A DNA stretch of 64,000 bases from Aliidiomarina haloalkalitolerans (lineage in GTDB: Bacteria > Pseudomonadota > Gammaproteobacteria > Enterobacterales > Alteromonadaceae), in the NCBI RefSeq assembly GCF_003987315.1, contig NZ_PIPI01000001.1, positions 558,001 to 622,000 of the forward strand, read 5' to 3'. Shown piece after piece: positions 17,471-26,938 of the stretch (positions within the stretch are counted from its first letter, which is position 1; each line of letters starts with the position of its first letter). The notes beneath the pieces were generated by a model. The model did not search any database and was not told the origin of the DNA. It saw only the letters and a program-made list of their open reading frames with translations. The translations under genes and the position numbers were made by a program.

Positions 17471-18013
17471 TTACTTGTTACTAAGTGGTGCCAGAACCAT
17501 AATCATCTGACGCCCTTCGGCCCGACGAGGGAACGATTCACAAGTTGATACTTCTTCGAGATCGGTTTTAATCCGCTCAAGAAGGTCAATACCAATCTCC
17601 TGATGTGCCATTTCCCGGCCACGGAAACGAATAGTGACTTTTGCTTTGTCACCACCCTCAAGAAAGCGACGCAGGTTGCGCAGTTTTACCTGGTAATCGC
17701 CTTCATCAGTACCAGGTCGGAATTTAACTTCCTTGACCTGAATCTGTTTCTGCTTTTTCTTCTGCTCTTTCTGTTGCTTACTTTTCTCGTACAGGAACTT
17801 TCCGTAGTCCATGACGCGACACACAGGCGGCTCAGCATTTGGACTGATCTCAACGAGATCAAGCCCTGCTTCTGCAGCAACTTCAAGTGCTTCGGTTAAG
17901 CTTACAACACCACGCTGTTCTCCTTCGCCGTCGATTAAACGGACTTCTCCAGCCGTGATGTCTTCGTTAATACGTGTTTTGTCGGCCTTTTGGCCTTTTT
18001 TTCCGCCTTTAAT
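17471..18013 (-). CDS. infC: Translation initiation factor IF-3
   Basis: IF-3 (180 residues from the chosen start, the E. coli length) binds the 30S subunit and rejects non-canonical start codons. The N-domain has [28 protein letters not shown]; a lysine-rich linker precedes the C-domain with [16 protein letters not shown]. The start is ATT at 18011-18013, preceded by GGAGG at 8 nt and followed by the sequence Lys-Gly-Gly-Lys as in E. coli. A TTG 15 nt upstream lies inside the Shine-Dalgarno and is a false start. The AUU codon lets IF-3 repress its own translation. Confidence 0.97.
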   Translation of the reverse strand: MKGGKKGQKADKTRINEDITAGEVRLIDGEGEQRGVVSLTEALEVAAEAGLDLVEISPNAEPPVCRVMDYGKFLYEKSKQQKEQKKKQKQIQVKEVKFRPGTDEGDYQVKLRNLRRFLEGGDKAKVTIRFRGREMAHQEIGIDLLERIKTDLEEVSTCESFPRRAEGRQMIMVLAPLSNK

Positions 18014-18029
18014 TGTGTCTTCCTCCAAT
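18008..18029 (-). promoter_or_regulatory. infC AUU start and Shine-Dalgarno (IF-3 autocontrol site)
   Basis: On the minus strand GGAGG (within TTGGAGGAAG) precedes ATT at 18011-18013 by 8 nt. The rare AUU start with a strong Shine-Dalgarno is the known discriminator through which IF-3 limits its own synthesis. The site lies in the 21-nt gap to the thrS stop. Confidence 0.85.
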
Positions 18030-18034
18030 CAGTT

Positions 18035-19951
18035 CTAAGAAATTACGCGGGTTGTTACTTCTTCGCGTAAGCGAGCCATGAAATCGGCCACGGCAAATTT
18101 GCCGAGGTCTTCACCTCGCCGGGTACGAACCGCGACTTGTCCTTCCTCTACCTCGCGATCTCCTACCACCAATAAGTACGGCACGCGCTTAAGCGTGTGC
18201 TCGCGAATTTTAAAGCCTATTTTCTCATTTCTCAAGTCGGCTTTTGCTCTAAAGCCCTGTTTTTTCAATTCTGAGACGAAATTTTCGACATATTCGGCCT
18301 GATTATCGGTAATATTCATCACCACGACCTGCGTTGGTGCCAACCAAAGCGGGAAATAACCAGCGTACTCTTCGATCAAAATACCCATAAAACGTTCAAG
18401 CGAACCTAAAATCGCGCGGTGAATCATCACTGGTATGTGACGTTCGTTGTCTTCACCCATATAAGTTGCGCCCAAACGGTCAGGTAATGCAAAATCGAGC
18501 TGAATTGTACCACATTGCCACGCTCGACCGAGACAATCATGTAAAGTAAATTCAATTTTCGGTCCGTAGAAGGCACCTTCACCCGGTAAATACTCAAATT
18601 CGATGTCGTGGCTCTTCAATGCATCGGCTAGTGCAGCCTCTGCACGATCCCACATGGCGTCATCACCAAGACGTTTCGCTGGGCGGGTTGATAGCTTCAC
18701 GACGATCTTGTCAAAACCGAACGCCTGATACGTTTCATAAACCATACGGATACAGCCAGACACTTCGTCTTGCACTTGATCTTGGGTACAGAAAATGTGA
18801 GCGTCGTCTTGCGTAAAACCGCGCACCCGCATCAAACCATGCAAAGCACCGCTCGGTTCGTTACGGTGACAGCAACCAAACTCAGCCATTCGCAATGGTA
18901 GATCACGGTATGACTTCAGACCTTGGTTAAAAATCTGTACATGGCCCGGACAGTTCATTGGTTTGACTGCATATTCGCGGTTTTCCGAAGATGTTGTAAA
19001 CATCAACTCCGAGAACTTTTCCCAGTGGCCAGATTTTTCCCAGAGTACGCGGTCCATCATCAATGGGCCTTTTACTTCCTGATAGTCATAATCATGCAGC
19101 TTTTCGCGGACAAATTTTTCTAGCTCTTGGAAGATAGTCCAACCATTGTGGTGCCAAAACACCATACCTGGCGCTTCTTCCTGCCAGTGGAATAAATCTT
19201 GAGTTTTACCGATTTTCCGGTGATCGCGCTTTTCTGCTTCTTCTAAACGTTGCAAATAAGCTTTTAATTCTTTTTTGTCAGCCCAGGCAGTGCCGTAAAT
19301 CCGTTGCAACATTTTGTTATCGGAATTACCACGCCAATACGCTCCAGCCACTTTCATGATTTTAAAATGCTGACAAAAACGCATGTTAGGCACGTGCGGG
19401 CCACGACACATGTCGATGTATTCTTCGTGATGATAAAGGCCTGGACGGTCGTCACGGGCAATGTTCTCATCGAGAATTTCTACTTTGTAGCTTTCACCAC
19501 GTTGCACAAATACTTCGCGAGCTTCATCCCAGCTTACTTTCTTTTTAACCACGTCGTAATTAGTGCTTTGCAACTCTTGCATACGTTTTTCAAGTGCATC
19601 AAGGTCTTCTTGCGAAAGTGGTCGATCGATATCAACGTCGTAGTAAAAACCATTATCGATTGTCGGGCCTATCGCCATTTTTGTATTTGGCCACAACTGC
19701 TTGATGGCGTGCCCTAACAAATGCGCGCATGAGTGCCGAATAATCTCCACACCTTCAGGATTCTTAGGGGTAATAATTGCGAGCGTAGCGTCGTTTTCAA
19801 TCACGTCACAAGCGTCAACTAATTCGCCATTCACACGACCTGCAACCGTGGCTTTCGCTAGGCCTGGACCGATATCATTGGCGACATCAAGAACAGATAC
19901 AGGGCGGTCGAATTCGCGTTTGCTACCATCGGGGAGAGTAATTACTGGCAT
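18035..19951 (-). CDS. thrS: Threonine--tRNA ligase
   Basis: A ThrRS of 638 residues. The N-terminal TGS domain starts [15 protein letters not shown]; the editing domain has the [16 protein letters not shown] and [13 protein letters not shown] metal-site motifs; the class II core has [35 protein letters not shown] and [21 protein letters not shown]; the anticodon-binding domain is C-terminal ([14 protein letters not shown]). The ATG at 19951 follows AAGGAACGCTC; the in-frame extension of 14 residues upstream is not family-like. It is the first gene of the thrS-infC-rpmI-rplT operon. A leader of about 85 nt may carry the tRNA-Thr-like operator known in E. coli, not modelled here. Confidence 0.98.
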   Translation of the reverse strand: MPVITLPDGSKREFDRPVSVLDVANDIGPGLAKATVAGRVNGELVDACDVIENDATLAIITPKNPEGVEIIRHSCAHLLGHAIKQLWPNTKMAIGPTIDNGFYYDVDIDRPLSQEDLDALEKRMQELQSTNYDVVKKKVSWDEAREVFVQRGESYKVEILDENIARDDRPGLYHHEEYIDMCRGPHVPNMRFCQHFKIMKVAGAYWRGNSDNKMLQRIYGTAWADKKELKAYLQRLEEAEKRDHRKIGKTQDLFHWQEEAPGMVFWHHNGWTIFQELEKFVREKLHDYDYQEVKGPLMMDRVLWEKSGHWEKFSELMFTTSSENREYAVKPMNCPGHVQIFNQGLKSYRDLPLRMAEFGCCHRNEPSGALHGLMRVRGFTQDDAHIFCTQDQVQDEVSGCIRMVYETYQAFGFDKIVVKLSTRPAKRLGDDAMWDRAEAALADALKSHDIEFEYLPGEGAFYGPKIEFTLHDCLGRAWQCGTIQLDFALPDRLGATYMGEDNERHIPVMIHRAILGSLERFMGILIEEYAGYFPLWLAPTQVVVMNITDNQAEYVENFVSELKKQGFRAKADLRNEKIGFKIREHTLKRVPYLLVVGDREVEEGQVAVRTRRGEDLGKFAVADFMARLREEVTTRVIS

Positions 19952-20043
19952 GAGCGTTCCTTTTTTACAGTGGTGACACCTACCAAGTGCCACTTGTATG
20001 CATTGATTACATAAAATAAGTAAGAGAAGAATTTAACCGGGCA

Positions 20044-20072
20044 ACTATACCGAAGCCAGCCCGATGACGCAA
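20044..20072 (-). promoter_or_regulatory. Possible thrS promoter
   Basis: On the minus strand TTGCGT (20067-20072) and TATAGT (20044-20049) are 17 nt apart, giving a leader of about 85 nt before the thrS ATG. The -10 is good and the -35 weak. By eye only. Confidence 0.4.
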
Positions 20073-20132
20073 TCAAGAATCGCTTTGAACCACAGCAAGG
20101 CCGCAACTTATCTGGTCGCGGCCATGTTGGCA

Positions 20133-21071
20133 TTAAAGCAAAAATAGAACACTAATACCGATCATCGCCACTAAGGTTCCGACGACAGCGCGAAAGCTTA
20201 CCCGCCGGCCCCGGATAACGTTGAGGCCAAGCATAAACAGTGGCGCAGTTGATAGAAGTGTTTGCGCGATGCCTGGCGTGACATAGGCGATTGCCGTTTG
20301 TTGTAACCAAATTGCCAAGAAGGTCCCTAAAACAATCGCACTGAAGAGTGTTGGTAAATGCGTGGCTCGAACTGCAGTAACGGTCTGCTTTAACATCCGT
20401 GGCTTTAACACCAGTAGTGCAACCGTTAACATGATCGTGCCGGCGGCAAGACGCAACATCGCGGCCTGCAAGGCGTTAATACTGAAATGTTGAAACGCAT
20501 AAAACGCCATGACCAAACCGACGGCTTGGCAAATCGCAGCGGCAACACCAAATAGTACGCCACTGCGCGACAATGGCACACCTGCGATCGGTTGCCGCTC
20601 GGTTAGCACCAAAAGAACGCCGGTAATGACGACTAAGGCTGCAACGATTTGTCCGCCACTTAGGGTTTCACTGAGAAACAACCACGCGATTACAGCCGCG
20701 AACGGAGGCGCTAGATACTCAAGTAAGATGGTATGCCCTGCCCCCAAGCGTCGTAGAGCTGAAAAATAACAGGTGTCGCCGATGGTGATACCAATCACAC
20801 CGCTTAGCAATAGCAGCCAAATTGGGGTGCTGTCCCAACTCAGTTGTTGCATGTTGGTAAAGAAGAACAACCCGAACGCGAGTAACGGTGTTGCGATTAG
20901 GCCTTTCACCAAATTTAACTGTGCAGAACTTAAGTGATGGCTGCTACGGGCATACATAAGTGTTGCTAACGCCCAGCAGAACGCAGCAAGTAATGCGGCA
21001 AGTTGGCCGATAAACGGACTCACTAAGCTACCGAGTTCCTGGATTGACGAAGCTCCAACAACGACGTTCAT
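20133..21071 (-). CDS. EamA/DMT-family transporter
   Basis: An inner-membrane protein of about 312 residues with ten predicted helices arranged as two EamA repeats (GQLAALLAAFCWALATLMYA at the start of the first, GVLFGVAAAICQAVGLVMAF at the start of the second). DMT proteins export amino acids, nucleotides or other metabolites; the substrate is not readable. The conserved ALRRLGAGHTILLEYLAPPF and FLSETLSGGQIVAALVVITG segments are typical. The start may be ATG 21071 or TTG 21080; spacing from GGAAAA suits either. No operon partner. Confidence 0.9.
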   Translation of the reverse strand: MNVVVGASSIQELGSLVSPFIGQLAALLAAFCWALATLMYARSSHHLSSAQLNLVKGLIATPLLAFGLFFFTNMQQLSWDSTPIWLLLLSGVIGITIGDTCYFSALRRLGAGHTILLEYLAPPFAAVIAWLFLSETLSGGQIVAALVVITGVLLVLTERQPIAGVPLSRSGVLFGVAAAICQAVGLVMAFYAFQHFSINALQAAMLRLAAGTIMLTVALLVLKPRMLKQTVTAVRATHLPTLFSAIVLGTFLAIWLQQTAIAYVTPGIAQTLLSTAPLFMLGLNVIRGRRVSFRAVVGTLVAMIGISVLFLL

Positions 21072-21211
21072 CGGTGGCAATTTTCCAAGAAAATTTGTTG
21101 ATATGACGTCACGTTACGCTCTCCAAAGGCGATTCTGCAGCAGGTTATCAGTGTCATTGCTATAGTTAACAAGGTGAAGGTTTTCCTTTTCTGCTGACAT
21201 AGGACATGACT

Positions 21212-21424
21212 ATGGACCAAGAAAAATTGCACGATGCAGCAGCGCATTGTCCGCATTGCGGGCACACCATTCACTTTTATGTGGATCTTTCCGAAGATGA
21301 TCCACAAAATTATGAAGAAGAGTGCCCTGTTTGCGGTGATGTTTTATACGTCGAACTTTTTCGTGATGTTGGTGACGACAAGTTCCATGTGCGCATTAAA
21401 GCGGACGACGAACAATACTATTAG
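21212..21424 (+). CDS. CPXCG-motif cysteine-rich small protein
   Basis: A 70-residue acidic protein with two Cys pairs, CPHC near residue 13 and CPVC near residue 42, each followed by Gly: the CPXCG family, which looks like a small zinc ribbon. The function is unknown. The ATG at 21212 follows AGGA at 7 nt; the ATG 6 nt upstream overlaps that site. It converges with riboflavin synthase (10 nt between stops). Confidence 0.85.
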   Translation: MDQEKLHDAAAHCPHCGHTIHFYVDLSEDDPQNYEEECPVCGDVLYVELFRDVGDDKFHVRIKADDEQYY

Positions 21425-21434
21425 GCAGCAACGC

Positions 21435-22058
21435 TTATTGCCGCTGCAACACGCGTTTCACTGTCTCGACAATCGTCACTGTTTGTTGATCCGCTTCGAT
21501 GTTGATACGTTGACCAACCTTCGCTTCACCGAGAATCGTTAGGGCTAAGGTTTCTGGAATTAAATGCAGCCAAAACCCCGTGGCGTCGACCTCGCCAACC
21601 GTTAAGCTGGCGCCATCCACAGCAACAAACCCTTTCGGCAGAATATATTCGAGCCACGACGGTTCTATTTGCAAATACAAACGACAATTATTGTCGCTGT
21701 CAATCCGTTGCGCCAAGGTTGCGGTGGTTTGAATGTGGCCTGAAACTAAGTGTCCACCAAGCTCTCGACCGAGTGTTAACGAACGCTCAAAGTTTACTTC
21801 GCTACCAACCTGTAAGTCGCCTAAATTGGTCAGTCTTAAGGTTTCATCGATGACATCAAAGCGAACCCAAGATTCGGTTGCTGAAACATTTTGGTCAAAG
21901 CCGGTTACCGTTAAGCAACAACCATTAATGGCAATACTGGCGCCCGTTTCGACAGCCTGCAAGTATTCAGGAGCAACGGCAATTTGGAGCTGACGAAATT
22001 GCCCCTGATCGTGAATCGCGTTAACCTTAGCTTTCGTTTGTACAATACCGGTAAACAT
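21435..22058 (-). CDS. ribE: Riboflavin synthase, alpha chain
   Basis: A 207-residue enzyme that dismutates two lumazine molecules to riboflavin, the last step of vitamin B2 synthesis. It is two tandem lumazine-binding barrels, about 1-95 and 96-195: the start MFTGIVQTKAKVNAI, the GASIAINGCCLTVTGF site of the first and the GFVAVDGASLTVGEV site of the second, with LGGHLVSGHIQ between. Here it stands alone, away from other rib genes. AAGGG precedes the start. Confidence 0.95.
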   Translation of the reverse strand: MFTGIVQTKAKVNAIHDQGQFRQLQIAVAPEYLQAVETGASIAINGCCLTVTGFDQNVSATESWVRFDVIDETLRLTNLGDLQVGSEVNFERSLTLGRELGGHLVSGHIQTTATLAQRIDSDNNCRLYLQIEPSWLEYILPKGFVAVDGASLTVGEVDATGFWLHLIPETLALTILGEAKVGQRINIEADQQTVTIVETVKRVLQRQ

Positions 22059-22092
22059 GTAAAACCCTTAACTTCACTGTGGACTGCCGACC

Positions 22093-23220
22093 ATGTCAGC
22101 TCAATTTGCCGCTAGTGTAGCGCAAAAGAAATATCTTGGCACGACTCTCATACCTACGCTTGTTAGCGTATTTTTGGTTCTGTTTTTGAGTGCCTGCTCG
22201 CGCACCAGTGATGATGCTCTGCTTGATTACCAAAAGCGTATTGCTCGTTTAACCGATGCACCATTGGTAGCGACTGAACGGCCAGAATTTCCGCAGCCGC
22301 CACGCGTCCAAGTCACACGTGAAGCTATCCCTGAATTCACCATTAGTTTAGTGGCAAGCCAGAGACTCAATCGTTGTCGGGCCGGACAACTAATTGCCGA
22401 ACGCAATAGTTCGCTTGGCCGTGTTCAACCACCGAATGCGCGCTTACGGCATGAACTTGCCATGCTCACTGCCCTCCCTGAATGTTTGCAGGATGCTCAC
22501 ATCGCTGACAGCTCGATTGCCAGTGAACTAACCGCAGCCATCGCCCACAAAACGTCGACATTACCAAATTGGCGGCAACGCATGATCACCAATGACCCGA
22601 TTATGCGTGATAGCTTGCGCCCGGGGCGTAACTTACTGGCGGTTGAAACTATGGCCGCAGCGTCAGAAACACTCGAAGCCATTGATTACTTTTTGTACAT
22701 ATTTACCGAGATAGAGCGATTCCTTGCTGCTACACAAACGTCAGGCAGTCTCACAGCTGAGTCTGACTTGCAGGTCATCGAAGTGAATTTAAACGATTGG
22801 CAAGTCGCCGTTGCTGCGCTCGGTCAAGGGGATTTCTTAGGTCGTTACCTACGCAGTCAACAGCACGCCCTAGGCTATATGCAAGCATTGAATCAACAGC
22901 TAACCGACGCTGGCACCTTGGTGGGTTGCCGCCCAAATCACCAACCCGCTGCTGCAGATTACCTGCATAACGTGCTCATGGCATTTTGGATAGGTGAATT
23001 ACAGCCCATGTTTGCCCGCTGGGATGGTTATCAGCAACAGCTTGAGCCACGTATTCAAGCTTTATCTGACTATGTTGATCATCCGCAATGGCATGCGTAT
23101 TTTCGCTATTTAGCAGGTTCTGAAAGCATTGCTCAGCAGCTACAGCAGGAAGTTCGCCACCATGCCGAACTGTGGCAACAGGTGCTGCAGACTTGTGGCC
23201 TTGAAGCCGGCTTACGGTAA
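22093..23220 (+). CDS. DUF3080 family lipoprotein
   Basis: A 375-residue protein with a hydrophobic signal and lipobox LLSAC-like end (LFLSACSRTSDDALLDYQKR). It matches DUF3080, found mainly in marine gammaproteobacteria; the function is unknown. The mature part is mostly helical with few conserved polar motifs (ELAMLTALPECLQD, MAFWIGELQPMFARWDGYQQ). The start ATG 22093 lacks a clear Shine-Dalgarno, so the N-terminus is uncertain. It runs divergently from riboflavin synthase across 34 nt. Confidence 0.85.
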   Translation: MSAQFAASVAQKKYLGTTLIPTLVSVFLVLFLSACSRTSDDALLDYQKRIARLTDAPLVATERPEFPQPPRVQVTREAIPEFTISLVASQRLNRCRAGQLIAERNSSLGRVQPPNARLRHELAMLTALPECLQDAHIADSSIASELTAAIAHKTSTLPNWRQRMITNDPIMRDSLRPGRNLLAVETMAAASETLEAIDYFLYIFTEIERFLAATQTSGSLTAESDLQVIEVNLNDWQVAVAALGQGDFLGRYLRSQQHALGYMQALNQQLTDAGTLVGCRPNHQPAAADYLHNVLMAFWIGELQPMFARWDGYQQQLEPRIQALSDYVDHPQWHAYFRYLAGSESIAQQLQQEVRHHAELWQQVLQTCGLEAGLR

Positions 23221-23233
23221 GTTATCATCGTAA

Positions 23234-24196
23234 TTAGTCAACCGCGCGCAGAAGGAATGCGGCGGGAATCGTTCGGATTCGCACTGGGGTCATGCCAATC
23301 AGTTCACCGTCAGCCTCAACGGGTAAATTCGGTGTTGTTATTTCAAGTGCCGAAAATTGACCTGTGTGCACCTTGTGAAGGTTGACATGGGCGCCACGGT
23401 AAAGCTTTTGTAACGCTAGCAACTTCCGCCAAAGGGGCATTTTTTCAACTAAACAATAAGCTAAGTAGCCGTCATCTACCAATGCATGCGGCGCAATGTG
23501 CATACCAGCACCAAAAAACTGATTATTCGCTGCAATTAACATAAACGTCGGTCGTTGCGACACTGCCAGAAGCTTTTGCTGCGTTCCACGAAGTGCCAGC
23601 GGCTGTTCACGATAACGCAACAAACTTAAGCAGGCCGACCAAAGATAGCTAAACCGCGGCCAAAGAAACTTTTTGACGCCCATGCGACGCACCAGATCAC
23701 CGTCAAAACCGACACCTGCAACATTAGCGAAATAGCGTGAACCAACTTGCCCTAAGTCAATCGCGTGTGGTGTCCCATGCAAAGCTTGTTCCACCCAGTC
23801 AGTCAATGTCGCAGTTGAGGTAAAAGCTGAAAACCAACCGCGGGCAAAGTCGTTACCAGTGCCGCATGGCAAATAACCAACCGGCAAACGACTTGCTACT
23901 AAAGCATTGACTGCTTGGTGTAACGTGCCATCGCCACCAAGCACCACCACGCGGTCAAACGTTTCTTGCTGCAGTAATGTTTCAACTGCAGCAACTGTCC
24001 GTTCTAATTGCGCGAAAGTTTCGAACCGATGCCATGTACTGCCCTCTTGCACGAGCGCATGTTCGAGCGCCGCAAGCAATTTTGCTTTGCGGCGATTCGG
24101 TAGTGGATTAAGAAAAATTAGGGCACGCCCTGACGTCGCGAGTTCGTTTGTATTTCCCTGAGCTCGCGCGTCTCCTCCGTGAGCATGAATTGTCAT
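23234..24196 (-). CDS. Diacylglycerol kinase-family lipid kinase (YegS/DgkB-like)
   Basis: A 320-residue protein of the DAG kinase catalytic family, which phosphorylates a lipid or sphingoid-like alcohol with ATP. The nucleotide loop is VVVLGGDGTLHQAVNAL near residue 90, then GYLPCGTGNDFARGW, and the second domain has NVAGVGFDGDLVRRMG and a VEADGELIG end. The first 25 residues precede the conserved FLNP strand and may be partly non-coding. It overlaps nothing and lies 13 nt from the convergent DUF3080 stop. Confidence 0.92.
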   Translation of the reverse strand: MTIHAHGGDARAQGNTNELATSGRALIFLNPLPNRRKAKLLAALEHALVQEGSTWHRFETFAQLERTVAAVETLLQQETFDRVVVLGGDGTLHQAVNALVASRLPVGYLPCGTGNDFARGWFSAFTSTATLTDWVEQALHGTPHAIDLGQVGSRYFANVAGVGFDGDLVRRMGVKKFLWPRFSYLWSACLSLLRYREQPLALRGTQQKLLAVSQRPTFMLIAANNQFFGAGMHIAPHALVDDGYLAYCLVEKMPLWRKLLALQKLYRGAHVNLHKVHTGQFSALEITTPNLPVEADGELIGMTPVRIRTIPAAFLLRAVD

Positions 24197-24216
24197 TGCG
24201 TACCTATCAGTTGTGC

Positions 24217-24723
24217 TTAGTCAGCGTCACGTGGGCGGAGGTTTTCAAAAACTTCACTGGCTTTGAAAACATTTTCGTCATCTGGAACAGGTCCTCGTCC
24301 GAGGCGAATTTCTAAATTCACTTCAACTTCGCTGCGGCCGTCCCCTAAGGTCATCCCTAGGTGATACCGAGTAAAAGGCCCTGGATAACCCATGCCGAAG
24401 CCAACGTGGCTGCTACTGACGCGTTCACGATCAACAAAAGTTTCGCGGTTGGTCACCCGAAACCAGTCATAACCGCGTTCAAGGGTAATTTCAGCAGCGC
24501 GAAGCATGGCGTAATCGACCGCCATCCCAATATTATCGCCGCGGGCTTTGAAGTTCACCCGGTATTGCTCTTCCGTAATTTGACGTTCGGAATAGCCAAA
24601 GCCACCACGCTCAGCTGCCCGGTAGGCCGGCTGTCCCGCACAGGCAGTGACGACGAAGACAGTCATCAAACTCAATGCTATTAGTTTAAGTCCATGGAAA
24701 TTTAATCGCGAAAATATCTGCAT
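24217..24723 (-). CDS. CC0125/CC1285-type lipoprotein
   Basis: A 168-residue protein with a signal and lipobox (FVVTACAGQPAYRAA). The following motifs, GGFGYSERQI, YRVNFKARGD and YAMLRAAEITLERGYDWFRV, fit the CC0125/CC1285 family of small envelope lipoproteins, whose role is unknown. AGAGGT lies 5 nt before the ATG. It lies 20 nt upstream of the lipid kinase on the same strand, so the two are probably co-transcribed. Confidence 0.82.
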   Translation of the reverse strand: MQIFSRLNFHGLKLIALSLMTVFVVTACAGQPAYRAAERGGFGYSERQITEEQYRVNFKARGDNIGMAVDYAMLRAAEITLERGYDWFRVTNRETFVDRERVSSSHVGFGMGYPGPFTRYHLGMTLGDGRSEVEVNLEIRLGRGPVPDDENVFKASEVFENLRPRDAD

Positions 24724-24760
24724 AAATGACCTCTCATGTTGGTCTCAATGACGCTATTAA

Positions 24761-25318
24761 TTATAGTCGTCGCCGACGATTTGGGTTTAATTCTTTATCG
24801 AATCTTTGCCAATTCGGCAGAAATCGGTCCATTAATCGGTAAAAACGAGCACTATGATTGGCTTCATGTAAATGAACGAGCTCGTGCACCAAGACGTAAT
24901 CAACCAACTCGAATGGTTTGTCCGCTAGCATCAAGCTGAGCCAAATTCGCTTACTCCGAATGTTACAACTACCCCAGCGACTGTGCATTTTTTTAATCCG
25001 CACTTCGAGTGGCTCGACACCAATACGTTCCGCCCAGTAAGGTAAACGCTGCTCTGCATATCGTTGCAAAGCCGCCCTTTGCTCTTCGAGCTTGTGCCAG
25101 TCCAGTGTTTCACCTTGATCCGGTTGCTGTTTAATTTGCTCAACATGGCCACGAATCCAGTCACTTTTCGCCGCTACAAACGCAAGGACTTGTTCCGTTG
25201 CCACTCGATGCGGTGCGGAAACAAGCACATCGCCCGATCGTGCTTTAATGCGTATGCGCATGGTTTTCATATTTTTCCGCGTCAGTTGAAAACGTACGCC
25301 TGCATGCTGGCACCACAT
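24761..25318 (-). CDS. YgjP-like M48-family metallopeptidase
   Basis: A cytoplasmic zinc protease-like protein (about 185 residues) of the YgjP/DUF45 group. It has the zinc motif HELVHLHEANHS near the C-terminus, the MHSRWGSCNIRSKRIWLSL segment and an N-terminal VSAPHRVATEQVLAFVAAK. Substrates are unknown. I chose ATG 25318; the frame stays open a further 27 codons upstream through an Asp/Ser/Asn repeat encoded by a 12-bp DNA repeat, which is not family-like. The Shine-Dalgarno GGTGGAG lies 11 nt upstream, so the start is moderately certain. Confidence 0.88.
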   Translation of the reverse strand: MWCQHAGVRFQLTRKNMKTMRIRIKARSGDVLVSAPHRVATEQVLAFVAAKSDWIRGHVEQIKQQPDQGETLDWHKLEEQRAALQRYAEQRLPYWAERIGVEPLEVRIKKMHSRWGSCNIRSKRIWLSLMLADKPFELVDYVLVHELVHLHEANHSARFYRLMDRFLPNWQRFDKELNPNRRRRL

Positions 25319-25348
25319 TGAGTTCACCACTCCACCCGTCTCGCTATA

Positions 25349-25383
25349 GTTGTCGTCTGAGTTGTCGTCTGAGTTGTCGTCTG
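25349..25383. repeat. 12-bp tandem repeat, nearly three copies
   Basis: GTTGTCGTCTGA occurs twice in full and once as 11 of 12 bases. It lies just upstream of the YgjP-like protease start; on that strand it would read as Asp-Asp-Asn-Ser if translated. It is in the 160-nt gap between two divergent genes. Confidence 0.9.
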
Positions 25384-25478
25384 CACAGCATACTGCCATA
25401 CTGCTGAAAACTCTATGGTTTAGACGAGATGTTTAGTCAACTTAAAATTAGCGTCAGCGACACAGTAGGAGTATAGCC

Positions 25479-26846
25479 ATGCACCGAACTCAGGACCGTC
25501 ATTCACACCGACATCAACACCGTCATCCACGTAGTACAGCACATCGTTTAGTTGCCGCGGCATTGCTTTTTGCCTCGCCGCTCGTGTTTAGTTCAGCCTC
25601 TGCTCATGACCACAGCTCACTTCATACCATCAGCTCAAACCTTGAGCAGCAAGTCATTGAGTGGCGCCGCGACATCCATCAACATCCTGAGCTAAGTAAC
25701 CGCGAATTTCGCACAGCCGCTTTAGTCGCCGAACATCTTCGAAATTTAGGTATTGAGGTACAAACAGATATTGCCCACACAGGTGTGGTTGGGTTTCTCC
25801 GTGGCGGCCAGCCCGGCCCCACCATTGCGTTACGCGCAGATATGGACGCACTCCCCGTAAAGGAGTTAACGGATGTGCCATTCGCCTCACAAGCAATGGG
25901 TGAGTATCGTGGCCGAGAAGTACCGGTGATGCACGCTTGCGGCCACGACCTGCATGTCGCCATGCTCATGGGTGCGGCCACGCACTTAGCTGCTCATCGT
26001 GACGAAATTACAGGTAATGTGATGTTTATCTTCCAACCTGCCGAAGAAGGTGCGCCAGAAGGCGAGGAAGGCGGCGCTGAACTCATGCTCAAAGAAGGGA
26101 TTTTTGCCGACGTGCAACCCGACGCAGTGCTCGGGATTCATGTTTGGTCAGCAGCCAATACCGGTGTTATCGGCTATCGTAAGGGCCCCTTGATGGCTTC
26201 TTCCGACCGTTTCGAAATAACCATCAAAGGCGAACAAACTCATGGCTCACGGCCATGGGGTGGCGTCGACCCTATCGTCACTGCAGCGCAAGTCATTAAT
26301 AATGTCCAAACCATCGTTAGTCGCCAGGTGGATATTACTAAAGCGCCAGCGGTCGTCAGCTTTGGAATTGTTGAAGGCGGTATTCGTAACAACATCATTC
26401 CAGACGAGGTTTACCTCGAAGGCACTATCCGTAATTTTGATATGGGTATTCGCTCTGAAATTTTCGATAAGCTAACCCGCACTGCTGAATACACCGCGCG
26501 CTCTGCCGGTGCCGAAGCTCACGTGCACATTCACGAAGGCTACCCAGTCACGGTGAATCATCCTGAATTGGTTGAACATCTATTGCCACTCACGCGACAA
26601 GTAGCCGGTGATTCCAACGTACGTGAAAATGACTTAGTCACCGGCGCTGAGGACTTCTCGTTCTTTGCTCAAGAAGTGCCTGGCATGTTTGTTTTCCTTG
26701 GCATAACACCGCACGATCAGGATCCTGCGACTGCACCAAGCAATCATTCGCCCTACTTCTATGCTGACGAAGCTGCATTAAAAGTCGGCACCGAGCTTTT
26801 CATTAACTGGGTGATGTCGTTTCCAGAGGAATTTCTGGCTCGATAA
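25479..26846 (+). CDS. Exported M20-family amidohydrolase
   Basis: A 455-residue M20D-type metallohydrolase with a signal peptide, so it acts in the periplasm or outside. The N-region is unusually His/Arg-rich (HSHRHQHRH) before the hydrophobic core and SASA cleavage site. Catalytic motifs are present: IALRADMDALPV, HACGHDLHVAMLMG, FQPAEEGAPEGEEGGAELM and the C-terminal TGAEDFSFFAQEVPGMF. Relatives cleave N-acyl amino acids or indole-acetyl and hippurate-type amides; the exact substrate is unknown. AGGAG precedes the start at 8 nt and a strong terminator follows. Confidence 0.93.
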   Translation: MHRTQDRHSHRHQHRHPRSTAHRLVAAALLFASPLVFSSASAHDHSSLHTISSNLEQQVIEWRRDIHQHPELSNREFRTAALVAEHLRNLGIEVQTDIAHTGVVGFLRGGQPGPTIALRADMDALPVKELTDVPFASQAMGEYRGREVPVMHACGHDLHVAMLMGAATHLAAHRDEITGNVMFIFQPAEEGAPEGEEGGAELMLKEGIFADVQPDAVLGIHVWSAANTGVIGYRKGPLMASSDRFEITIKGEQTHGSRPWGGVDPIVTAAQVINNVQTIVSRQVDITKAPAVVSFGIVEGGIRNNIIPDEVYLEGTIRNFDMGIRSEIFDKLTRTAEYTARSAGAEAHVHIHEGYPVTVNHPELVEHLLPLTRQVAGDSNVRENDLVTGAEDFSFFAQEVPGMFVFLGITPHDQDPATAPSNHSPYFYADEAALKVGTELFINWVMSFPEEFLAR

Positions 26847-26865
26847 CCCATGGGCGCCATTGACA

Positions 26866-26896
26866 AAGCTCACGCAAAACTGCGTGAGCTTTTTTG
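26866..26896 (+). terminator. Rho-independent terminator after the M20 amidohydrolase
   Basis: An 11-bp perfect stem AAGCTCACGCA / TGCGTGAGCTT around AAAC is followed by a T-run, 19 nt after the stop. The opposite side has only a short A-run, so it mainly serves the plus strand. Confidence 0.88.
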
Positions 26897-26938
26897 TTGG
26901 TCATTGCTGGAAGTCGATATCGAGGTAGCAATGAACGG

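Noticed and set aside
19952-20132. Hairpin GGCCGC...GCGGCC near 20099-20124 as a terminator for the EamA gene
   Set aside because: The loop is long and no T-run follows on the minus strand.
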